Of a stretch of 64,000 nt of DNA, positions 27,546-37,956 are shown piece by piece. Location: NCBI RefSeq assembly GCF_020184175.1, contig NC_065530.1:43191260-43255259 (forward strand), read 5' to 3'. The position numbers and the translations under genes were made by a program. The notes under the pieces were generated by a model. It ran no database searches. It was given only the letters and a program-made list of their open reading frames with translations, and had not been told where the DNA came from. The stretch comes from Aphis gossypii. Its lineage: Eukaryota; Arthropoda; Insecta; Hemiptera; Aphididae. Numbering within the stretch: the stretch's first letter is position 1; the number at the start of each line of letters is the position of its first letter.

Positions 27546-29299
27546 GTAAATAGGTTAATGGTTGGGTTATTTTATAATTTGGAAGTGCATGTGAAAAGGA
27601 GGTTAAGTTGCACAAGTGTGTAATCTGAGTTACACCAAAAAAAAAAAAAAAAAAATACAAAAAAAGGATTTCTCCAAAATTATTCGTGAGAGAAGAGAGA
27701 TATAGTGCAATATAAAATTCATCAACGTATTTATTGAAATATCAATCATCATTTTTTGTGTAATGTGGATGGTTAATTAATATGTTATAATATTTAGTAT
27801 ACAATATTATGTTTACTTGTATAATTATTTTATAGATTATGCCTTATAAAAAATATGTATGTATTAACTTAACCTAATTTGAACTATATATAAAGGAATA
27901 ATTAGACTTGATTTTTTTTTACATATTTTATATCGAAAGTAACAATAAGTTTGGTACTATTTTTATTTGCAAATATAGCAAACTTCATAGTACATGACTA
28001 TGTTAAATACATTATTTTTTTACCAAAAAATAAATTTCTAAAATTATTTGAATAGCATTTATAATATTGTTATACGTAATAAAACAAATAACTGTTATTA
28101 CAATTGGTATTAGGTTTTTCTTAATTTCATCTAGCTGTATTAATACCTGCGCGTATTCATGTACACGATTCGCATGATAATATCACTAGGGCAGTAGAAT
28201 GTAGATAACGCTAATTCCACATAATGGTATAAACGGCACAGTGCAAATGTTATCTACACGAGTGCAAAAGATTACACCTTGAATTTTGATGGTATTATTT
28301 CGCAAATGATGTTATATTGATAACATGTTCCAATTTATATCATAATTTATCAGAATAGGTAGTGCAGTTGTCAAGTACACCCGTTTCCTGCATAGGGTGT
28401 AGTAACATTGGATTTGGGTGTGAACATTGACAAAGTGACACGCCCACATTCATTGCAAATTTATTAAGCCACTATTATTAGGTAGAAATTACAAAATGTC
28501 GGAATTTTTCGCAATCTTCCGTTTTTGACTAAAATGCATCATATTTTTACTAAAAATTGTGATTAAGCCAACGACTAAAATAAATAACAATTCTTTTCAT
28601 GCACGTACCAGAGAATATTAATCCTATATCCTAAATAAAAATGTTTTAAATAATAATAATAATTTAAATATTTTTTACCCGTTCGGCAATAGCTGCGTGT
28701 GTCTATGTACGAATAATAATTTTTCATTTAAATTTTAATTGTCTCAATAAATGGGGCGGTTCAAAACCCTAACCTGCATAATATACAGTGCATATTATGC
28801 TAAACTTACTATCATAATTCATGAAAATAATTATTTTTATTATAAATAAATTTTACAAGAACTTAGGAACTATAGGAACTAATAGCATTTTGATTTGGAT
28901 TCATAAAAATTGTCTAGCATAAAATCTGTATCACAACAAGACAGACTTAAAACGGCATAAAAAATTTAAATAGATACTTGGAAATATACAATTCTTTAAG
29001 GAAGTACTTATAAATTTATAATTAAAATTTTAATAAACGGGTAATTAATAAGTATAAAAGAGAGACGAATATGCTCAGGGAATCACTAGGTGTCTGTAAT
29101 TCGTAGTATTTCTACATAATAATACTAGTGCGACAAACGATATAACAGCTATTTAATAAGTGATTATAATCACGTTTCGTCAATAACGGCTATCGTTTAC
29201 CATAATACATAATATAATATAAGAGTTTTTAGTAATTACCATATTGATCGAGGTAGGTAATAATAATATACCTACGTTAATTATATTATGTGTACAATG

Positions 29300-29900
29300 T
29301 ACATACATCGTCGCTGCAGTTTACAACAGACATTAAAATGCGATGCAATTACTACGTCGTAATTTTATAATTTGCTATGTAAGTACGTACCATATCGACA
29401 GCCGATATTTTTCGGCAATTATTGTTCGCCGCACCGACGACGTATCCATTATTGTTTTCGTTGACGGCGTGTCCCTTGCAACAGGACTCTCGCCGGTTCT
29501 GCGGCGACGTGATCTGCGCCTTGGTCATTTATGAACGGGTCCTGGCAGCCGATCAACCGATGCGCTATATATTTTTTATTATGATTTATAATCACCGAAA
29601 CTTTTTTTTATATTTCGTACGATATTTTCTGAGAACGCGCACCGGCGTGTTTAATAACGTTAGCACGTGTGCCGTATACTAACTGAATAACGTTATGTTT
29701 TGTATATTAGGATAACGCATCAACGTATACGTATAATACGACTGCACCGCGCCGTCGACCACTGCGACCTGTGATTTCGGATATTATTTTATATTAACGT
29801 GAAATTATGTAATAAAATATCGCGCAGAGGAATACCGCTGCCGCCGCCGCGTATATATGGTAGACATAAGTGGTACTCAAAACGAGTGCCGTGGACTTCG
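29300..29900. promoter_or_regulatory. CpG-rich segment, candidate promoter or untranslated exon
   Basis: About 600 bp with many CG dinucleotides (for example CGCCGCACCGACGACG near 29429 and CCGCTGCCGCCGCCGCG near 29838), standing out from AT-rich flanks. On the plus strand a strong donor-like GCTAT/GTAAGT occurs near 29377. Such patches in this window otherwise coincide with exons or gene starts. No protein-level similarity was recognised in either strand, so promoter or UTR status is inference. Confidence 0.35.
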
Positions 29901-29936
29901 GTTGTGACGCATAGTATTTATAATACGCGAAGAAAA

Positions 29937-29996
29937 TACACACACACACACACATACGCGTATATATTATAATATGTGTGTTTGTGTGTGTGTTTG
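29937..29996. repeat. (CA)n followed by (TG)n: hairpin-forming microsatellite
   Basis: A CA run (about 29937-29954) is separated by about 20 bases, including ACGCGTATATATTATAATA, from an interrupted TG run (to about 29994). The two tracts are complementary and can fold into a stem. Confidence 0.8.
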
Positions 29997-32277
29997 GGCA
30001 TATTATACATCATTATAATAACATAATAAGTACCTGTACGTATTATGTTATATTACATATTATAGGCATACAATTTATTATACATCGACGGACGATGGTC
30101 GCGAGCGCGAAAACAATAACAACTTAACACACAAATGTACAACGCATATCTATAGAGATATCATTATATTATCATCATTCGTTTATCATACACACAATAT
30201 TATAATACTCTATACAGTACAATAATATTGCAATACGATCGATGTATTGTAACGTTTATATTGTGTGGGCTGCAAACGTACAAAACAATATAATATATAT
30301 ATATTGTATACATACCTATATGGGCATGCATTATATTCGATCTCCTGCAGGTCTGTATCCATATATTCTCTTGTGGGACCGTATTATCATTGTCTGACTA
30401 TAGATTGAACGGTTAACCTAATTTATACTTCACACATACACTCGCGTAGAATATAATATATATTTGTTATTCGTACAATATACAGATTACATACCAACCT
30501 TGGCTACCGAACAACAATGTTTTATCTTATATTTTTACCAAACACAATACTTTATAAGTAAATGTACAATGTTTTAACGTATCATCGTTATTATAATAAT
30601 ATAATATGCGACGTCGTTTATAATATCAATCTCAACAGTGGCCTGCTCTGTTTAACTTCACCCTCTGCTAATGATATATGTTTTACACTGCACCTTTGTG
30701 TTAAATAAATATAAATATATAATATATATATATATATATCTAATAGTGATATGATGATATGTGCAGTGCATATACGTTTCGCTATCAAGGGCACACGCGC
30801 ATTTGATTTATATAATATTATATTGGCGTTCTCATTTATGCAATAACACTGACACACTGACACTGTCTATAAAACTATAATAAGTATTGTTACGTGCAAG
30901 ACGATGATGTTGTATAGGCAGTCCCGTACACCTATGTATACCATACTGAACCGTCGAATGTCATCTGACTGTGGATATTTAATATTTTTCTGATGATTGA
31001 TCAGTAGGGGGGATTGAGGGAGGTGATTATTTTTTTTTATCTGTATGAAATCAGTAAGATTCACTTAGTTAAATAAGTTAATTCCTCAAAGAAAATCTGA
31101 TTCATGATATAATTTTCAAAAACCATAATTTTAAATTTAATTTAACCTACGCTATCATGTAATATACGAACTTACCAATATTTCAATGAAAAAAAAATCT
31201 ATGCGGAATCGGAGGACAATCCTCAACTGGGTTAACAATGTATTATTTTTTGTTCACGAATTGCTTTACTTTACTAAAGGCTTACTTTACTTTATAGAAA
31301 TGCAAATGATTAAAGATGGGTATTCACATTAATGTGGAAGTTGATTTTTAATTAACAGTTTCATGTTTTTTTAAATATTAATGAAAACATATTCACATTT
31401 AAAAAAATTGTGATACTATTATAGAATACCTATAGTGTGTACTTAAATATCAAACATAATTCACTTAAAAAAAATATAAATAATCTTCAATAATTTTACA
31501 AGACTTAATTTAGTTCATTCTAAAAAGTTTGACTTTTGAGTAAGTTTGTTGTCTAATGTGGCACAAATAAATATATTATCATTCTCTCAATGTTTTATAC
31601 TGATACTAACTAACTAATATCAATATACAAACAATTAATAATATAGGAAATAAAGTACCTATATCATTATGAAAATAATGTTGATAGCTTACTTATACGA
31701 TTTAAAAGTGTTGATAAATCGTTTAATTTAGCTTATAAATTGTAAGTAACTTAATAAGGGTAAGTTTTAGATTTTTTTACAGAAACTAATTGATAGTGTA
31801 TCTATGAACAAAGTATAAAATTAAAAAACACAACAAAAATTTAAAATAAAAATGTTTATAACTCAATTGTTGTAAGCCATTCTCACTACCGTATGTTTTC
31901 TAATTTCCAATTACATACTCAAAATGTATACATATTGCAAATAGATACGGTGTAATTATTTATAAAAGCCTGACGATAATTTCAATTGCTTTCGATTGTA
32001 TCATAAAGTCAAAAGTGTTGAGGATAAATATTATTTTTTATTTTTTAGTACAAAAAACGTTGAAACTGTATGGATTATGTACCACGCCAGTTATTAGGTA
32101 TATAATTTATACACGCACTACACAATAGTACACATGTGTATATGTATATATATTATGTAAGTGCGATAATGTCTGTAAAACAGTTGTATATTGTTATAGA
32201 CTTTGTGATGTGAATTGGCGTGTAGTATTACAATATGAATTCATGATATTATTTTAATATAAAATTGATTAATTACC

Positions 32278-32360
32278 GGCCACGAAAATGAAAGCACGCG
32301 CGCCAGCGCCTCGCAGCGACGAATGACCAGATCCGTCAATCGTGCACGCGACAAGTGAAC
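32278..32360. promoter_or_regulatory. Short CpG-rich patch, candidate untranslated exon or promoter
   Basis: About 80 bp dense in CG (GCACGCGCGCCAGCGCCTCG near 32297) within very AT-rich DNA. On the minus strand it ends with a donor-like GGCCG/GTAATT. It could be a 5' UTR exon of a minus-strand gene or a regulatory element. No open frame with recognisable similarity. Confidence 0.3.
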
Positions 32361-32804
32361 CACTTAATATATTATATAATAATATGATCATCATAACATC
32401 AGTGTAATATACATGTCTTATAAATTATAATATTATAAATAAGTAACTATACAATCGTTTTTAAGGCACGTTTGCATATTATATTATAATAACATACTAT
32501 TTAACAATAATTGTAAGTTTAATATAATACAATATTGTTGTTATAATTAGGTAGGTACACGAGAACACGACGACCTAAATAAGTCGGTATTATATTAATT
32601 AATTTCGAATACTTATCAGTTATCAGTTACCACCTATTTGCAGCCGATGTGTGTTCGATTGATTGCGTGCCACGCGCTGCACGTATTTAATCGGAATCAT
32701 AATATGATATACCATTATACCTAAATCGACAAACGTTTTCCCGTTTTCTAAATTATAGTATATTATATACATTATACCAAATAGGTAAATTATATGGTAT
32801 AGAC

Positions 32805-33061
32805 CAGGGATCATAAATTAATATTTTCGGAAGGCTTCTTTAGAAAAACATGCAATTTTAAGGGACCATAAATATTTAATGTACATATTTCTCCAAAGAA
32901 ATTAAAACCAAAACCAAACCTAAAAATTTTTTTAAAAAAATAATAATTAAAATTAATGAAACCTAATTTAATTCACCATCTAAAATAATGATTAAAAAAA
33001 TAAACGTATTTACCTCCAGGGCAGATAAAATTCGTCTATGGACCGCAATTCAGTAACCCTG
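32805..33061. mobile_element. Non-autonomous hAT-like MITE, copy 2 of a two-copy family
   Basis: 257 bp with ends CAGGGATCAT (left) and GTAACCCTG (right; minus strand CAGGGTTAC). It is homologous along much of its length to the element at 13390-13639. Flanks GTATAGAC and GTATTGGT match at five of eight positions, compatible with an eroded 8-bp duplication. No coding capacity. Confidence 0.7.
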
Positions 33062-33882
33062 GTATTGGTTCTACGTCTAGGTTAGGTATCATAGGCATAA
33101 ACATAAATATAATATAGTAAATATTAAATTATAAATTAAGTTATACCTTTGTGATCAAGCTATCAACTCGTTGCTCATACCATATTTCCAAACAAAATGT
33201 CTAAAAAAAAGTAAAAAATTATTATTTATTGTTGTAACCATAGTAATTATAAATTATATGTTAAAAATCGTTAATTTATTTTCATTTATGTAAAAATTAT
33301 TAACGGAGGCATTGTACGATGTATATCAGTTAAATATTACTATATTAGATACTAGAATACAATGGATATTCATTATTTTTTTTTTTACAATTTTTATTTA
33401 ATAAGTAATATAATTAGAAGTAATAGCTCGCATAAAAAGAGTTACGTAGTAGTGAGACAGGAGAGATGATGGTGCCCATTAGCAGTACTCCTTATACTAA
33501 TATTTTTTTTTTTAGTAAAACATTTTCGTATAAATTTAACTGTAAAATGTATTTTAATTTTCTAACCACCTATATTCTATAACAATAAATACAAATTTTA
33601 AATGAATGATGTATCAACATACATTGAACTTTTTGTTTCTGCTAATTCATTATACATTCATAATATTCTTACCGCTTTTTGTATAAGTTTTTATAAACAC
33701 AATGAAGTGTAGAAATGTTATAATTTTAGATTAAAATTTCAATAAAGAAAAAAAAATTATATTTACAATACTAAAGTACATAATTTGTAATTCTTATGTA
33801 TCTAATAATCGAATGTATGTCATTTTATGTTTCCCTCTAGTACCTACCTACCTATATTCTATACACAGTATTCTTTATACTA
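33062..33882. other. AT-rich non-coding DNA
   Basis: No gene, RNA or mobile-element boundary recognised. Confidence 0.6.
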
Positions 33883-34072
33883 CAGCGCTTCTCAACCTGT
33901 GGTACGCGGAAAGCTCATAGGCGGTACGCAAAAAAAAATCTCCCTTTATAAAATTCTATACATATAACATAAACGTATACATTATCAATAAGCAAAAAAA
34001 GGACAGGTGGTACGTAAAAATTGTTTAACTGTTTTAGGTAGTACACGAATATAAAAAGGTTAAGAACCGCTG
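33883..34072. mobile_element. hAT-type MITE (CAGCG-TTCT-AACC ends)
   Basis: 190-bp element with 16-bp terminal inverted repeats CAGCGCTTCTCAACCT (left) and CAGCGGTTCTTAACCT (right, minus strand), two mismatches. This is the classical animal hAT consensus of the CAGNGNTTCTCAACC kind. Internal GGTACGC/GGTACGT motifs are also arranged near both ends. An exact target duplication is not visible, suggesting age. Confidence 0.8.
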
Positions 34073-35830
34073 CTCTATATAGTATTATCATCTGGTAGAT
34101 ACCAGCTCTAACGGTTAAATTTATAAGTACATAAGTCTAAATATAATTACGAAAATTTCAAAACAACTACTATCACCATTGTGAAGTCCTCGATTTTTTC
34201 TAATATTATAAATATTAATCTACCTACTATTCTCTGGACTAAGAAAAAATTAAAAATTAGTAATACGCCATTCTCACTTAAAATTATAATTAAATTTAAC
34301 TCTAGAAAGATGAATTAAATGTTTTATTTCTTTATTGTCTTATAAAACTGTAACTTGTAGAAAAAATGTTTTTAGTCATTTTTACTTGTTGTATTTCATT
34401 GTATTTTCATTAGTATTATTATTAGTCAGCTCGCATTGATCACAATCTTTGGGAAATGGGAAATGTATTTCGTTGGGTCACAACTCATTAGTGACGAGAC
34501 TTGCTCTATCAAGACGCATAGGTAGATATTGGGAGGACTTGGAAGGGAATAGGCTTCTTCAAAATGTAATAAAGTCACACCAGACTGGTGAATAGAATCT
34601 AAAAATATGTGTTTACGTGGATAAGACAAACATGTTAAGCCCCCCACGAATGTGACCAATTATCTGCTTATGATTAAGAGCCATGACCTGTAGTAATATA
34701 TTATATTATAGGAAAGTACTTAAGTGTATACAATACCTACTTGTTTACTGGGATAACGTCGTACTACACAACACTATGTACAGTGGTGACGTAAAAACTG
34801 ATAAAAAATCATTGAGAATTGAACGACGTGGCTGATACAGAAAAAACGTTCGGCACTTGATGACTAAAACTTTCTATTACAGCCATGTTTCCAGTGTTTC
34901 CACTAAAAATTGTTGAGTAGAGTAGTTGAATATAATATTTTACATCTTGCTGGTGATATGCAACTGACATTATATTATTATTATTATCAAGGTAGGTACA
35001 TAATTATTATTAAATACACGGAAAACGACACGGTGTAAATTTGTAAACTATCCCATCCTTTCAAATATTCCAATACTAATTTAAATGTTAATATTTAATT
35101 AGGTACTGTTAATTTTATTAAATAACCTATCACAACTTATGTTGTTGTTAATACATATTTGGCACCGGTTAGGAAGAAAAAAGAAGTTTTTTCCTTAAAT
35201 AATATTTATTAATAGTTTATTCATAATTTTTGTCGGTACTCGGTGTACCGTATTAATGGAAATATGTGATGGCGATACAATTACAGACATACGGTAGTAA
35301 AATTATTGTGCAATATTAAATCAGTAATGAAGAAAAAATCCAAGTCCCCTAGCATACGCTTTGATTAATAAATTGTCCGCGATTGACGACATTTTGACAA
35401 ATCTCACGAAATATCCGGAACCAGAGACAGAGCCAAAATATTAAGCTGTGTTCACAATTACGTGTGGGTTCTAACATATGAATTTTATCATATTTTGACT
35501 ATAGAATGTCGATTGTTTATTATAATCGTAGACAATAGTATCATTCATTAACCATGATCTAATAAAAATGTTCATTGTTCAGCGTTTGGTTGAGCTGAAA
35601 TTTTGGACACAGCACATCAGGTATTCAGGCAACGTAATTGTGAAGTCGAATTTGTTTTGAAATATATTGTTTAGTTGTTTAATGTTTGTATTCAAGTGAT
35701 TGTAATGATGAAATGAATGGAAAGTGATAACTGGTAAAACGTATATCAATTAAAGAGAATTGGAATCTATTTTGTATTTACTAAATCTTAATATTAATCT
35801 TGTTTTTGGTGTACCGATATTACCTAATTA
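34073..35830. other. Non-coding stretch
   Basis: Mostly AT-rich. The segment at about 34430-34660 is less AT-rich and open for 77 codons on the minus strand, but has no recognisable domain, start context or splice partners. It partly resembles the GGAGGACTTGGA-type sequence near the left end of the MITE at 37493 and is more likely a repeat relic. Confidence 0.45.
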
Positions 35831-35960
35831 GGGCCTGCAGTTGTACCATCTCCGATTAAAGTTAACCGTAGTTTAATAGGCCCAATTTGGCCGGTTAAAA
35901 ATCTGTTATCAGCTGATTATTTCTTAATCACTGATTAATCATAGACTGTACAACCAGGCT
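35831..35960. mobile_element. Short PIF/Harbinger-like MITE with TTA duplication
   Basis: 130-bp element. The left end GGGCCTGCAGTTGTACCATC and the right end on the minus strand (AGCCTGGTTGTACAGTC) form imperfect inverted repeats that continue into GATTAA. It is flanked by TTA at 35828-35830 and 35961-35963, the 3-bp duplication typical of PIF/Harbinger. Class assignment is inference from duplication length. Confidence 0.6.
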
Positions 35961-36300
35961 TTACAGACTAGCCACACTACAATCAATCACAGCGCCATTT
36001 TTGCTTGTGTTAATCACGGTTCATGTTATAATAGAGTGTGGAAAATAAGTTAATAAATATTACAATTTTCAACCCATATTTTAACTATTTAAAGTCAGCG
36101 ATCGTGGTATTAAGTCTGTAATATGTACCTACCGCGGTAAAAGATTTTCCTAATCACTTACATAAAAAATATTTTGGAAGGGTGGTTAAGGTTGTATACA
36201 TTTTCATACTTAGATAACAAAAAGTACATTGACATAAACTATTTTTACACTATAAAAATACATACTTCATCATTTTCTTGGAATTTCAAGAGGTGAGATT

Positions 36301-36330
36301 GACCCCCCCCCCTTGAATACGCGTCACAAC
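36301..36330. mobile_element. Solo transposon end (poly-C followed by CTTGAATACGCGTCAC)
   Basis: The poly-C tract followed by TTGAATACGC resembles the right terminus of small hAT-like elements, also hinted at 51381-51394. No matching left end was found, so this is a fragment. Confidence 0.35.
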
Positions 36331-36345
36331 CACCCAACTGCCTTA

Positions 36346-36714
36346 GGTGGGTTTCCACTGGACTGTTCCCGTGTATGTGCACGTTTATCTACATACTCTA
36401 TATAGTTACTCTATAAACTACATAATGCAAATAAACTTTAGTTAACTTTTAAAACAATATAATTTAATATTATAATAACATGACACATTTTTAAGATTTT
36501 AAAATTGGTTACTGCTACTATTGCTCAAATTATACCGTTAAACACACGGAAATAGTTGAACTAGATCCAACTTCATGATATCGTGGTTATACGTGTGGTA
36601 AGAACGTATAAACTTTTTGGTATACCAAAAGCTTACCATATATACCAACCAATTACAGAAAAGTATTTTTATGCACGTACACGTACACATACACGTATGT
36701 AGTGGAAACCTGCC
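36346..36714. mobile_element. Inverted-repeat MITE with GGTTTCCACT ends, possibly PIF/Harbinger
   Basis: The left end GGTGGGTTTCCACT and the right end on the minus strand, GGCAGGTTTCCACT, are inverted repeats. A second matched block lies inside each end (CGTGTATGTGCACG and CGTGTATGTGTACG). TTA precedes the element (36343-36345), and TTT or TTA follows (36715-36718), consistent with a 3-bp TWA duplication. The 74-codon open frame inside has no recognisable similarity. Confidence 0.6.
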
Positions 36715-36974
36715 TTTAACCACTGCTTTGACTACGATATCAATTCTACAATCACGGTCCACATTTTACACATAGCCAACATATTTTCAAATCATATACG
36801 GTTGAGAAAATAACCTATAAATTTAAAGTTTGACAAATAGGATAATAGTTATGAGGCGCACACCTAATGTTAGGTTATGTTTTATTCTGAATTCTGAACT
36901 GATTTAAAAAACAAAATGAAAAATATACAATTTGCGTTGAACACACTATGAAATTATTTATATAGTTTTTCGAA

Positions 36975-37346
36975 AAATCATTCCATTCCAACATCTGCCA
37001 TTCTGCCGTGCCACCCACACCTCAAAGAAGTAGAAACGAAATTCCTGGCTCATATCAAAAAGAAAAATGATTATACGCCAAAATCACAGGTAAAAAAACA
37101 TCGCTAAACTTCTCGATGAATTAAAATCTATTCTTAACCACCTTTTAATTGTATTAACTTCCTTATGTAATAGAACTCCACTCACCAATACTTATTATTC
37201 TAACTATATAACACACTCCATATCTTTCGTACATCCATGACACAATTATATTATAGTTTAAATTTAAATTTGTATATTATCATATTACGTATATATAGTT
37301 GGACTCAGCCCGCATTGTTGATAATAAATAAATAAATAAATATATG
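36975..37346 (+). mobile_element. Probable 3' terminus of a non-LTR retrotransposon
   Basis: A stretch richer in C/A than its surroundings ends in a simple tail of ATAA repeats (about 37320-37345), a common terminus for insect non-LTR elements. A short open stretch near 36987-37105 (ends QVKKHR then stop) may be the last codons of a reverse-transcriptase polyprotein, but no diagnostic motif is present. The element is 5'-truncated if the call is right. Confidence 0.4.
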
Positions 37347-37492
37347 TAGTATTTTAATATTGTAAGCAAACTTGTGACACGTAATATTATGTTAATACAT
37401 TTTAAATATAATATATATATATATACTATATATACATATAATAGGTTCATCATTATGATGGTCGATGGACACTAGACAGTTATAATCATACA

Positions 37493-37948
37493 CATAGTCG
37501 CAATTTGGAGGAGACTTGGAGGGGCTTAGCCCTTCCAAAAATTTGTATTTAAATTTAAGTATTGAATCCTTAAATGTTGTTTGAAAAAAATAATAGATTA
37601 AAAATTGACTTCGAACTTCGATGAATCAAGATAGATTTACCAATTTATAAATAATTTATATAGAACGAGATTTGTCAAATGAATTGTCTAACGAACAAGT
37701 TTTGGATAAATTTGCAATTTCGAACCGACGGTTACAATTATAATATACTTTATAAATAAATATTATATTTTTAAATATCTAAATATTTCTTAGTTTTGTT
37801 TATGGATGTATAATCTATGCAGGAAAATTGGCGAGATAACTATAATTTTGGTATTTGCATGAGGGGTGTGGGGTGCGGAGCCCCCCACGGCTTGTTTCAT
37901 TTAAAAACATTGAGCCCCTCTAAGTTAAAAACTGAAATTGCGCCTATG
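37493..37948. mobile_element. hAT-type MITE with perfect 8-bp target duplication
   Basis: 456-bp element with terminal inverted repeats CATAGTCGCAATTT (left) and CATAGGCGCAATTT (right, minus strand), one mismatch in 14, plus a subterminal GAGGGGCT block at both ends. Identical duplications ATCATACA flank it at 37485-37492 and 37949-37956. The 61-codon open frame near the right end is not a transposase. The intact duplication implies a fairly recent insertion. Confidence 0.88.
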
Positions 37949-37956
37949 ATCATACA

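Larger units (their letters stand above)
26612..32804. other. Non-coding stretch with CpG-rich patches and microsatellites
   Basis: No supported protein gene. It contains a possible relic ABC-like exon (27456-27545), a CpG-rich segment (about 29300-29900), a CA/TG hairpin-forming microsatellite (29937-29996), a (TA)n run near 30717-30740 and a second CpG-rich patch (32278-32360). The remainder is AT-rich. Confidence 0.5.

Noticed and set aside
34426..34659. 77-codon minus-strand frame in a less AT-rich patch
   Set aside because: No recognisable domain, no splice partners, and partial resemblance to MITE-associated sequence; not strong enough to call a gene.
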